From Micropterix aruncella (taxonomy: Eukaryota; Arthropoda; Insecta; Lepidoptera; Micropterigidae): 64,000 nt of DNA. Below, one piece after another: positions 11,783 to 21,089 of the stretch; the first letter of the stretch is position 1, and every line of letters begins with the position of its first letter. The position numbers and the translations under genes were made by a program. The stretch spans positions 19,092,201 through 19,156,200 of the forward strand of contig OX155965.1 of assembly GCA_944548615.1 (NCBI GenBank). Reading direction: 5' to 3'. The notes under the pieces were generated by a model that was not told the origin of the DNA, did not search any database, and worked only from the letters and a program-made list of their open reading frames with translations.

Positions 11783-13048
11783 TAGGGATTCTCCAAATAT
11801 TCACATTCGGTATATTCGGCTTCATTGTTAATGTTCGTATTCGGCCGAATATTCGGTTAGTTTGCCGAATAATTGCCGAACATTTAAATAGTGCTATTTT
11901 ATGAATTATATATGTTAAAAAGTATTTAATCTGGCACCCGTACGTAGTATTTGTAAATGAAACAATAAGAATGTCATTTAATAATCATTTATTCCAAAAA
12001 ATAAACATTAAAAAAATCTACCTATTTCAAGTTTTATTTTTATTAAATCAACGTTCTTCATTTCTAACAAAAGACAAGGTTCGCTAAATAATATGTGCCA
12101 TTCTATAAAATCAAAAAATTTAGGTAATTAATTTTAAAACAATATCCGCCATATACAATTTACCAGTAGCTGGAATCACCAAGTTTTATAAAATATTTTG
12201 ATTTAACTAAGTGGTCACTTTGATACAGAGATCTGTGAAGTCAGATTAGACTCTTTAGTCAATTAAATGAAATTAACAAACATAATTAATTATTATTTAA
12301 CATTCAAGAGTGGTAAATTATGATGTAGAAAAACCAGACTCTCTGCCCTGTGAGTGAGGTAGCAATCTATTTCTTTTTTCTTCATAAATATTTTCTGCTT
12401 CGGAAAATAATCGTTCGCTATACCCAGACGTAGCCGAAGTGGATAAGAAAATTTTGGCTAAAATAGCCATGTGTTCATAATTTCCTTGGTTTTTACTCAC
12501 CATATTAAAGAACTCAAATGGCGATCTAATAAAGTCGGGGGGTGCCAGTTTTGCATGCGGCAATTTTGCACAAATGTCACTTTTGACAGGTCCAAATTTG
12601 TTGAGGGCAGATTTGCAGGAGGCAACCTTGCAGGAAGCAACCTTGCAGGCGGCAACCTTCAGTACAGTTTTTAAGTTTTTCTGTTAGGTTAGGTTAGGTT
12701 AGGTTTTTCTTTCCCTAAAATCGAAATGACATTAATTACCGGCATCCTTGTAGTGGATGACTTTTATACATCAAACTAAACATTAAAAAAAATGTTTTAA
12801 GTTTTTCTGTTAGGTTAGGTTAGGTCATTTTGACATTTGCAAAACTGCCTTCTGCAAGATTGCCTTCTGCAAAACTGCCGCCTGCAAGAATGCCGTCTGC
12901 AAGATTGCCGTCTGCAAATTTGCCTTCTGCAAGTTTGATGGGACCCATAAAGTCTCATCAAAAATGAACCGAATCATTCGGCCGAATATTCGGTTCGGTA
13001 CATTATGGACCGAATATTTTGACGAATATTCGTATTTGCCGATCCCTA
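11783..13048 (-). mobile_element. hAT element with C-terminal transposase remnant
   Basis: The ends are TAGGGATT (11783) and the inverted TAGGGATC (13041-13048), flanked by GTAATTAG and GTTATTAG, an 8-bp target duplication with one mismatch. On the minus strand 12563-12318 encodes a piece of the hAT C-terminal dimerisation domain: the motif ATSGYSERLFSEAENIYEEK followed by RNRLLP is diagnostic. The catalytic region is missing, and a smaller repeat is nested at about 12540-12955. The subterminal sequence is rich in CCGAATATTCGG-type repeats. Confidence 0.75.
12540..12955. repeat. nested inverted repeat of ~15-bp units with TTAGG tracts
   Basis: The left arm is built of degenerate units such as GGCAACCTTGCAGGA. 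The right arm holds the inverse, such as TGCAAGATTGCCTTC, so the whole can fold. Between them, a segment containing TTTTTCTGTTAGGTTAGG occurs twice (from about 12671 and 12798). Each copy carries three or four TTAGG units, the insect telomere repeat. No gene is present. It sits inside the hAT element, so it was inserted later or carried by it. Confidence 0.6.
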
Positions 13049-13086
13049 GTTATTAGATACACGATTAAATAACAGACGACGTTTAC

Positions 13087-13304
13087 GGGGCGATCACTAT
13101 CGGACGCGTCCGCTGCCGCGGCTTATGGACAGTATGCACAGTCGTTTGGGACGTGGCTTGCCAGATCTCTTATCGGACGTCCGAAGCCTCGAGGTCGCGT
13201 CCGCGACTGACGTCCGATAATGTGCACGGCTCAATAGAAATTCATTACACATATCGCGCCCACAACCCGCGGCTAACGGACGCGTTAGATAGTGTGTTCG
13301 CCCC
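13087..13304. mobile_element. GC-rich 218-bp MITE with terminal inverted repeats
   Basis: The left end starts GGGGCGATCACTATCGGACG and the right end, inverted, reads GGGGCGAACACACTATCTAA. Both arms go on to an ACGCGTCCG block and a GCCGCGG block. Internal palindromes such as GGACGCGTCC add to the structure. It is unusually GC-rich for this window and lies just upstream of the Nxt1 promoter. Target duplication is unclear. Confidence 0.55.
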
Positions 13305-13379
13305 CTTTAGACTTCACGCATCATTGGGTTAGTGCCAACAGTGATCGCGCGTGGATCGCGCCTACCAAAGTGTGGACCA

Positions 13380-13410
13380 TATCGATAAAATCGAAAGTGT
13401 AATATCGATA
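13380..13410. promoter_or_regulatory. two DRE-type TATCGATA sites upstream of Nxt1
   Basis: Perfect TATCGATA palindromes occur at 13380-13387 and 13403-13410. In Drosophila this is the core of the DNA-replication-related element bound by DREF, common in housekeeping promoters. The position about 240-260 bases before the Nxt1 start codon fits a promoter role; binding is inferred. Confidence 0.5.
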
Positions 13411-13641
13411 TTTGGAATCAAATGATTTGACACATACCTATGTGATATAATATACAAACGTCATTCTTGACTGCCGAATTTCAAAATATTTCCGGCTAAT
13501 CGTATTGGAAACCACATTTAATCGCATGATTATTTATATGTATGTATTAATTGTATATAATAACTATAAATAAAAGTATAATTTCTGTGATGTTTACACA
13601 ACATAACCTAAAAAAAATGCATAATTGTATCAGGCGCCGGT

Positions 13642-14037
13642 ATGGACCAGGACAAGAACTTCACGCAAGCGTGTCACACAGCGGAAGAGTTCACCAAACT
13701 GTACTACAAACAAATGGATGGGAATCGGCAGCTGCTCTCTAAACTATACCTCGACAACGGCCTGCTTGTATGGGACGGTAACGGTTTCAATGGCGCCGAT
13801 CAGATACAAAAGTTTCTAGTATCACTGCCGCCAACGACGCACGTTTTAACAACGCTCGACGCTCAGCCTGTCACCACTGGAGACGCGGAGAACAAGGTCC
13901 TGATCCAAGCTACCGGATCGGTGAAATACTCCGGGCAGCAAATGAAGCAGAAACTATTCGAGCAGACTTTCATGCTAGTCGCTGTTAACGACAAGTGGAA
14001 GATTGTTAGTGATTGCCAGCGACTGCAACCTATTTGA
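13642..14037 (+). CDS. Nxt1: NTF2-related export protein (Nxt1/p15)
   Basis: This encodes a 131-residue single-domain NTF2-fold protein, close to the length of fly and human Nxt1. Known role of the family: Nxt1 pairs with the NTF2-like domain of NXF1 (TAP/small bristles) to form the general mRNA export receptor at nuclear pores. Seen here: an N-terminal helix region ending in EEFTKLYYKQMDGNRQLLSK, the 'YLDNGLLVWDGNGFNGADQI' strand-loop typical of the family, a central 'TTHVLTTLDAQPV' strand, and a C-terminal 'FMLVAVNDKWKIVSDCQR' strand. The ATG at 13642 follows a possible 3' splice site (TGTATCAG at about 13634), so a non-coding first exon may lie upstream. The coding part has no intron. A polyadenylation signal follows at 14129. 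Confidence 0.93.
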   Translation: MDQDKNFTQACHTAEEFTKLYYKQMDGNRQLLSKLYLDNGLLVWDGNGFNGADQIQKFLVSLPPTTHVLTTLDAQPVTTGDAENKVLIQATGSVKYSGQQMKQKLFEQTFMLVAVNDKWKIVSDCQRLQPI

Positions 14038-14128
14038 AATATGTATTCTGCTTGACAATCAAGACTATTTTTGTAAGAATCAGTTAATTATAATCTTATT
14101 TTTTTATGGTGATGATTTATTATTTTAT

Positions 14129-14134
14129 AATAAA
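14129..14134 (+). terminator. polyadenylation signal of Nxt1
   Basis: AATAAA lies 92 bases after the Nxt1 stop codon and is followed by a GT-rich stretch, the usual layout for 3' end formation. Confidence 0.6.
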
Positions 14135-14149
14135 ACAATAATGATTTGA

Positions 14150-14680
14150 TGTTTGGCCATCTAGCATGGCCACAGTACACCAAACAGTTGGTTTACTCTC
14201 GAGCTACAGGGCATTGCGGAAAGAGGATGGGAGTAATGTGGGCAGAGGGGAGAGGGGAACGTCTCGACGAAACACCTTTGATTAGCGTTACTGGCAGGTA
14301 AAGGTTAGCGAAATTTCGAACGTTTGGGGCCGAGTACATCAATATACGATGGCCGAGTGGTGGACATCTGGCGGCCATATCTGAACCTTTATGACTCGTT
14401 ACGTATTTGCTTCGATTTCAATTTTCTTCGACGAGAAGCTACTGTCTGATATACTGTGGCATGGCTAAGGCTGCCATCCTCCCAATATATCGGGACTGTT
14501 ACGAGTCCTCCGTCCCGACAAACACCCAAATGTTCTGATACTCCACAAATCGCAAAATTAATACATAAATGAAGAGTGGTGTCTCATAAAGTCGGTCTGT
14601 ATAATAAATACGAAGTTTCAATTGGATGAAGCTGGGTACTTGAAATCCCCGAATGGGCAAAGATTGACAATCTATTTTAT
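14150..14680. other. no gene recognised
   Basis: Intergenic sequence of moderate GC content between Nxt1 and the Tigger element. The minus frame at 14193-14378 shows no motif. Confidence 0.4.
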
Positions 14681-14681
14681 A

Positions 14682-16240
14682 CAGTGGGAACCCGGTTAAC
14701 CGAACTCGGGTTATCCAAAACCCGGGCTACTCGAAACGCCTCCGAAAAAATAGAAAGAGTCAAAGAAAAGAAACAGTCGAGAAAAGAAGAAGTTGCTACC
14801 GAAATGCGCTACCAGTTTTTTATAGAGGCCTAAAAAGATCTTGGATATCTTTTGAACTCTGCCGAATGGTTTAGTGACCAGTTTGTACCGAGAGTTGTTT
14901 TTAAGTGAATAGGGTCTGCCTAAAAATGCGATCTTATTAATTGATAATAGGCATATTATTGTATCCTTCCGATTTGAAAAGTGGCGTTATGGTTGGGTGT
15001 TTCCTTTCCCAAATGTTACCAGTCTAATTGAGCCACTGGATCAGGGAGTAAAAGCGACATTTAAACGGCACTACCGCAATTTTGAGAACGCTCCTGCAAT
15101 ATACAACGTTAAAAGCATGTCCTACAGTGACATACAACATAAAAACATAAATGAAGCACTGAATGGTGGTAAATATGAAAGATGACATTTACTGGTGTGC
15201 GCAAGCCTGGGATAAAGGGAAAGCAGAAACTCTAAAAAGGTGCTGGAGAAAACTGTATCATTGGCTTGAAGGAGACAATTCAGAACATTTTAAGAAATGC
15301 ATGCGAAAATATGGATACGTGCGAGGTGGATGAATGAGTTTTCGCAGACTATTCGCAAGAAATTACGCACCAAGAAATAGTAGACATAGTGTTACAGTCA
15401 AATGCCGACTCGATCGAAGAGCCGAAGTAGATGGTGTGGATGACAGAGTGATAGCTGAGGATGGTTTTAGAGCACTATAGGTAAGCCTAAATTAATAATT
15501 TGTTATTTTTTGAAAACCTACTGGGTAATAACACATAAACACAGGAACACATAAACAATAGGATTTTTTTGCTTTAGGTTGCCCTAAGATTTATTGAACA
15601 ATGTAGTAAGTCAACCCCGGCTGATGTCCCTCTAATAAAAAGATGGCGGAGCATCGCTGCTCGAAAACGCTTAAAGGGAAGAAAAAGCTGACACAAATTA
15701 CTGAGTTTTTGAATGAGAGTTTTTTTAATATGCCACAAACTATTAAGTATAGTTAATGTATATTGATGTACATACTGTAATCTTTAACTATATGTTTTTT
15801 TAACTTTAATAAAGAACGTAAGTGTACCCTACAAACAGATTTTTGAATTCGTTTAACCCCTCAGGCCCCGATTGGCCGATATCGGCCACAACACGATTCA
15901 GTGTGACGGCCCCGTTTTAATTTTATTTTAATTTAATTTGTTTTATTTTATTGTGTTAATATATTTTATTTTAATTATGGGTACAGTGGTTTGGCAGTAA
16001 TTAATGTTTTGGTGAGACAGTGTCATAATTCAATTTTTTTACTAATTTTTACTAAAAATTTTTGGGACATCAACTTGTCAATCGGCTGATGGGCCGAGGC
16101 CTGAAGGGTTAACCCTCAGTCAGACCTTTCAAAAATACATACTGTATTTTTGAAAGTGTATGTTCAGGGCTTAACCGATAAAATCTTTCTCCGAAACGGC
16201 TTATCCTTTATTTCCATTAACCGGGATTAAGTAAAATACA
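14682..16240 (+). mobile_element. decayed pogo/Tigger-type DNA transposon
   Basis: The left end CAGTGGGAACCCGGTTAACC directly follows a TA (14680-14681), as in Tc1/mariner-pogo elements; the right end near 16215 keeps only 'ATTAACCGGGATTA'. A frame from about 14997 keeps the end of the DDE transposase: NVTSLIEPLDQGVKATFKRH matches the NTTSLIQPMDQG-type motif of Tigger/jerky transposases. It is followed by a 'CAQAWDKGKAETLKRCWRKL' stretch in another frame, then a basic tail near 15640-15690. Several frameshifts and stops are present. A piggyBac-type MITE is nested at 15853-16112. Confidence 0.7.
15853..16112. mobile_element. piggyBac-type MITE (family P), 260 bp
   Basis: Both ends are TTAA, with terminal inverted repeats TTAACCCCTCAGGCCCCG and (inverted) TTAACCCTTCAGGCCTCG. 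TTAA target duplication plus CCC-starting ends are the hallmark of piggyBac. The interior is an AT-rich segment shared with copies at 24.6 and 29.56 kb. It splits the Tigger element. Confidence 0.75.
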
Positions 16241-16443
16241 CTCCCGTTAGATCTCTCCCAAAGCTTACATTGGATCCCTCGCAAAGCAAAAGTTGTTTCA
16301 TCCGTGCAATAAATATTACTACTTAGTGGGTAATAATGGTAAAAAAATATAAAATGTGTCTTTGATGAAGCGGGCACCAAAACTTTTGATAGGCTTTAGG
16401 AGGCGCAAACTGAAAAAGGTTAGGAACCTATGGTATGGTATAA

Positions 16444-16999
16444 TCTATATATATGTATAAAACAAAGTCGGGTTTGTTGGTACACTTATAACTCGAGAAC
16501 GGCTGGACCGATTTTCATGGTTTTTAATTTGTTGTATTTGTCTCCGTCCCGAATAGCAGAATCATTAAAAACGAAAATTGGAAAATTGTCGTAAAATTAA
16601 AATAGAAGAAAAATTATTTTCCCATACAAAATGTAAATCCGTGTTTTTCTCATGGTCAGTTGTACGTGGCATGTTCACGTATCAGCAAATCATCCGCTTT
16701 ATTTGTTCCTGCGCCTGATCACAAGGTACTTCAATGAAGAGAATTAAACCGAGTGCATCCCATGCTGCACAATATGTAAATAGTTTAATTCAATCATGTC
16801 TTGCTGACACGCGATTGAAATACTTAATTTTTGTACTTTTATATTTCTTTTTGTGTTATTAACTTAATAAAGTAGTGAACTTAATATTTATTTTGTATTC
16901 ATTGTATTACTTTCATAAAATAATCAATTAAGCTCAGCTAATCTGTAACACGACATTCATTGACTGTTAGGCGGTACGAAGTCCGCCGGGTCAGCTAGT
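16444..16999 (+). mobile_element. non-autonomous Helitron
   Basis: It starts TCTATATATATGTATAAAAC after an A and ends GGGTCAGCTAGT. A short hairpin, GGCGGTACGAAGTCCGCC, lies just before the CTAGT terminus, as expected for a Helitron 3' end. No target duplication is expected or seen. There are no coding sequences. The base after CTAGT is A rather than the usual T, a small misfit. Confidence 0.65.
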
Positions 17000-17005
17000 A
17001 GTCTA

Positions 17006-17049
17006 TATAAATGTGGCTATTTAAAATATTTTAAATAGCCACATTTATA
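17006..17049. repeat. 44-bp perfect palindrome
   Basis: TATAAATGTGGCTATTTAAA is the left arm start; the sequence is self-complementary to the centre between 17027 and 17028 with no loop. It lies seven bases after the Helitron 3' end and 238 bases downstream of the NPC2-like gene A stop codon. Confidence 0.9.
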
Positions 17050-17286
17050 TTTTATACTATGTGGCTCTGTCGATCCCTGTGATAATCAGACCCTTTTGTA
17101 TAATTTTAATAAAAAAAAAAGAAAGGTAGTTTTATTTTTAATATGCAAGCATTCCAGGTAATAAAATAAATAAAAAATATCGTAAGTTATACATCTAAAT
17201 ATATCTCATTTATCTCACATTAAAATATTTCATTGTCAAAATGATTACAAAGTTCAGATCACATAATATTTTAAAAAAAATGCACT

Positions 17287-18309
17287 TCAAGCCTTCGTCA
17301 GTCTAATGTCTGTCTGGAAGCAGCATAGCTCACCCTTTTCGTTCCACAGTTTGACTTTGATGGGAAAATGTTTCTGAAATGCAGAAAAAGAAAGATGTAC
17401 ACATTGAGTTTGGCTTCAAGAGTAGTCGAATGAAATTGAATACGTACAGATGGGAACTTCGTGGAGACGTTTAAGCTGTAGTTGACAGTAGAATTTTTGT
17501 TGGCCTCTACAGGGCAAGGTGTGACTTTGCAGGCGTCTGTGTCCATGCCCAAGAATGGAAGATCGGCTATACCGTTCGCCCAGTAAATGCGTAAACGCGG
17601 ATTCGTGGATGAAAATTCTGCAAAATAAACATAGATGATGCAAGGAGAAACGTCTAAAATACAACACGCTTGATTGCGTTTCTTCATGAACTAATATCGG
17701 ACAATAGTTCATGCGAACGAGACAGAGCAGTGCGTTAGAACGGAATGTAAAATGAACGATCTTATTTTTCCCCGCACAAAAACTACCCGCCGAACATAAA
17801 ACCATCCAAAATAGTTCGATAATATTACGTCCGGTCTAAGAATATTCCGCTTTACATTCGATTGATAGTCTTATGCTGGAAAAGTGTCAAATCATTTATT
17901 TCATATTTTCATCTAACGAATTGGCTCGTGTCCGCTCGCGTGAACTACGTCCGATTTTAGTCCACGAAGAAACGCAATCGGCCCAATATCATTGCAAAAG
18001 TTTTATAGTTTCTCACGCGGAAGGTAGTCGAATGAAAGCCCAGCCGCCATTCCCTTTTTGACGATGCATGGATCATCAGTCTTCGCCTCCGGGCACGGGT
18101 CGATTTTAACGTCGTGGATTTTGCATTTAACATCTAAAAAATAGATTTTTTCTATATGAAATCCATATTCAACATCCCATGTAAAAAATAAACCAATTTA
18201 AAGACATACCCTCATCTTCGCATTCGGAGTACTGCACTTGTTCTGAGCGAACGAACCCGCAAACCAGCAGCAGAATCCCACAAAGTTGAAAAATGAATAT
18301 TTTTGCCAT
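17287..18309 (-). CDS. NPC2-like ML-domain secreted protein A (four exons)
   Basis: Exons on the minus strand: 18210-18309, 18017-18133, 17448-17617 and 17287-17373. All four join in frame (intron phases 1, 1, 0) with GT-AG borders and give 157 residues. Residues 1-23 form a signal peptide (hydrophobic FQLCGILLLVCGFV). The mature part has the ML/NPC2 pattern: an early cysteine (SEC), DPCPEA, a second DPC, 'GIADLPFLGMDTDAC', TPCPVE, and the closing 'KLWNEKGELCCFQTDI' strand. Members of this family bind sterols or fatty acids; insect paralogues act in sterol uptake, immunity or odour-related binding. Which applies here cannot be told. N-glycosylation sequons occur (NST, NVS). Intron 2 is filled by a MITE. 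It is paired with gene B 5.5 kb away on the same strand. Confidence 0.88.
17669..17985. mobile_element. MITE family M copy inside NPC2-A intron 2
   Basis: The left part 'GATTGCGTTTCTTCATGAAC' and the inverted right part 'CGAAGAAACGCAATC' match the elements at 24693-24992 and 28360-28669. Internal blocks such as GAACGAGACAG are shared. The outermost TGGGCCC bases are decayed here, so this is an older copy. Confidence 0.65.
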
Positions 18310-18831
18310 TTTGCAAAATTATAAAAATTATGAATTTTGAGAAAACGAGCTCTCCTTTCAAAGTACAATAGTATACTGAGCTATTCTGGACCTTGCACTC
18401 TGACAAGCTATCACTGGACACTACCCGCATTTTTATTTGCCTTGGCTATTAACAAGTGTTGTTGGTTATTAACAAGTGGCGACTTCTCAGGTCAGATTTC
18501 TTGGGCCTCGATTATGGAGTTGGATTGAAAATAAAATGACAATTAACGTAATTAAAAAAATTAACACTTTTTGATACATATTTTTATTTTGCAAATCGAA
18601 TCAAGTTTATTATCTTCAAAAACCGTAGGTATACATAGTTGTTTGGACAATACACAATACTTTGGATGGATATTATACAGGGTGAATTTTTAATTAGTTA
18701 CATCCTTGAAGTCGGTGAATCAGTACGATCAAATAAACAACTTTAAATTTTAAAAAATGAGAAAAACTTGAAAAAACAAAAAAATATTTTTAAAAAGTTA
18801 TAAAATCGAAGACTATTGCGGTTATTTGACA

Positions 18832-18923
18832 TTATAAATAGGATATAAACGAATTTACCGTGTGAAACGTCGGGTGCCACAAATTTCACGCGGTAAATTC
18901 GTTTATATCCTATTTATAATATA
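18832..18923. repeat. 92-bp hairpin
   Basis: ATTATAAATAGGATATAAAC starts the left arm, which continues CGAATTTACCG. The right arm repeats it inverted after a loop of about 30 bases. It is nested in the composite element. Confidence 0.75.
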
Positions 18924-19077
18924 AACGAATATATAATATAAACGCAGTATAAATTCCCTGAAAGTCTCGGATGCACAGCCCTCCGTCCAGATATAACTCT
19001 TTACGCTCTATCTCGGAAGGTGGCTCTTATTGTAGAATTAACTGTTCCATTGTAATCAAATATCCCAAAAGACCACG

Positions 19078-19490
19078 AGTACAAATTAAATAAATACCAT
19101 GATCTTGCAAATGCCGTAACCCGGAACGGCTTCACTGTTCACCTTCACGCGGTGGAAGTTGGCGCTCGTGGCCTGCCAGCTAAATCTCTATTTCACCTCT
19201 TTAAAGATCTTGGCCTTTCCAGAAAAATAATCAACTCTTTCTTAGAAAAATTATCTAAAACTGCGATTTGCGCATCTCAAATTCTATGGCTTCGAAGGGG
19301 GAGTGAATGGGTGGTAAGGTGAACGCTCACATGTGGCAAGACAGCTGTCCTAAACCTACCACAGCCGGTTCGTAAGTCCGGAATCCACTGCTCAACCCCC
19401 AGAAGTGTAAAAAAAAATAGTATCATGATGGGCCCGACTCCGGTCGGTGAATTCCATGGCAGCTCCGTTTGTATTTATTTATTGTAAAAT
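19078..19490 (+). repeat. LINE 3' end copy (family L), best conserved coding tail
   Basis: Plus-strand translation reads 'FTVHLHAVEVGARGLPAKSL', then a 'HLFKDLGLSRKIINSFLEKL' segment, the C-terminal tail type seen in several non-LTR retrotransposon polyproteins. The 3' untranslated part runs through ACAGCTGTCCTAAACCTACC to the terminus GGCAGCTCCGTTTGTATTTA. The 5' side is truncated. Confidence 0.7.
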
Positions 19491-19523
19491 TGTTTTGAAA
19501 AATAGTATAAAAAGAGATAAGCG

Positions 19524-19600
19524 CATTGTGCCATCTAGCGGTAGGTAAAATATTGCCAATATTGTTTATTCGCGATATTTTACCTATTGCTAGATGGCGT
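19524..19600. repeat. short hairpin with CCATCTAGC ends
   Basis: TGCCATCTAGCGGTAGGTAA on the left is matched inverted by 'TTACCTATTGCTAGATGGCG' on the right. Such small inverted elements with GCCATCTAG ends are common in moth genomes. It lies 3' of the LINE end inside the composite element. Confidence 0.55.
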
Positions 19601-19799
19601 AGCGTGCTCAATGCTTGTCAAACTTTTATTTGTCAGTAAAATTTTTTAAACACCAACAAAAAAATGTTTTTTTCAATAAACATTTTTATAAAAGTTTTTT
19701 TATCAAAAGTTGCTTATTTGCTCGTACTGATTCACCCACTTCAATGATGTCACTAATTAAAAAGTCATGCTGTATAAATTGATTAATAAATCCGAAGAC

Positions 19800-20225
19800 A
19801 TCTAGATACTTACAACTACAAAGTCGGCTTACTTTAGAATTTTGACCTGATAATCATTTAAGTTGTCATGCAAGTAAAGCTTAACCTATACACACAAACA
19901 TGAATTCCAAATTAAATGAGAGATAGAGCCGCCACTGATTTACAAGATACATTAATACCACAAATTTATTTTCCTTATCACTTGCAAATATGATGTAGTA
20001 TATGTATGTTTTATGGGATAAATATTTTGGACTCCCGCATCTATACTGGCGCAACTCAAAATATCCTGTTTTACAGGACAGCCATTTTTCTGTTTTAAAG
20101 ATAAAAACGTTTGTATTAAATTACTTACAGTTTCTAATGATTTATTTTTTATAGATAAACCTTATTTTTTTATTCTTTTATGTAGATATATAAAAAAACA
20201 GAAATACCTATGATATTTCAACAAG
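19800..20225. other. no gene recognised
   Basis: AT-rich intergenic sequence without motifs between the composite element and the 5S-derived segment. Confidence 0.4.
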
Positions 20226-20249
20226 ATTGTGAGTTATAACGTGACGTCT

Positions 20250-20330
20250 GTAACCGCATTGAAGTTAAGCAGCGTCGGGTGCGGTCAGTACTTGGAAGGG
20301 TGACCGCCTGAGTACTGCTATGTGATATTA
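20250..20330 (+). repeat. 5S rRNA-derived segment
   Basis: The text 'TTGAAGTTAAGCAGCGTCGG' followed by 'GTGCGGTCAGTACTTGGAAG' and GGTGACCGCC is the 3' two-thirds of a eukaryotic 5S rRNA. It contains the internal Pol III control regions (A box, intermediate element, C box). The 5' third and the closing 3' stem are absent or altered, so it is not a functional rRNA gene. It is either a 5S pseudogene or the head of a 5S-derived SINE. The following 280 bases up to the TTAA element could be its body. Confidence 0.8.
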
Positions 20331-20613
20331 TAAAAACCGGCCGCCTGTAAGATAATTCTCATTTACACATTAGCCCCTTGAAGATGCAACAGTATTGTCC
20401 CAAAAGGTAAAAAAACTGCCAAACTTTCAAGTCATTCCACGAATCATAAAATCTGTCTTACATTTGGCCTGGGTGACGTACCACGTGCTGGGCCCGTAAT
20501 AGTCAGTTTAGGCTTGACTGTTGTACCACGGGCCAGGCAGGTGATAAACAGTTTTGGCTCGAAAACCTGACCTCGAGCCTCACACGTAGTTAGAATTAAG
20601 GTGGGCTGTAACC

Positions 20614-20862
20614 TTAACCCCTCAAATGAATGGCGATTAGCTCGGGTTGCCTACGGCAAAATGTTTATAAATTTATATTTACATTTACATTTACATTTAC
20701 ATAGAGCGGGGTTTACTATAGAGCTATAGCATTACTATAGAGCGGATTACTATAAAGCGGCGCACATTTACATTTATATTTACATTTATATAAATTTATA
20801 TACATTTTGTATACATTTTGCCAAGGCATCCCTTAAGGGACGCCTCACATTTGAGGGGTTAA
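20614..20862. mobile_element. piggyBac-type MITE (249 bp), perfect 15-bp ends
   Basis: TTAACCCCTCAAATG at the left is exactly inverted at the right (CATTTGAGGGGTTAA). The inside holds simple ATTTAC repeats. The ends are related in style to family P but have a different interior, so it is a separate family. Confidence 0.75.
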
Positions 20863-21089
20863 GAGGTATAAGAAAGATAATAATAATAATAATAAGTTAT
20901 GCCAGTATTTTTACAATACTGGATTGATTCAAGAATATTTGCCGCATCATAACTCTTATAATTCCAGAATATAATATTAGATAAATCAATTTTCTGTAGA
21001 AAAAAATAAGAATTTTTTGAAACCAAATTCTTTATTTTTATTTAGATACCTAGGTTACAGAAATATTCATAAAGTAAGTGGTTTTTTTT

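Larger units (their letters stand above)
18674..19776. mobile_element. 1.1-kb composite inverted-repeat element
   Basis: The left end TATACAGGGTGAATTTTTAA (18674) and the right end near 19776, inverted TATACAGCATGACTTTTTAA, form terminal repeats. The match extends to 'GTGAATCAGTACGA'. The inside carries an 18.83-18.92 kb hairpin, a LINE 3' end (19.08-19.49 kb) and a second small hairpin (19.52-19.60 kb). The ends and nesting suggest a MITE that later received other insertions. Confidence 0.55.

Noticed and set aside
20235..20340. A functional 5S rRNA gene
   Set aside because: The first third of the molecule is not recognisable and the terminal stem cannot form.
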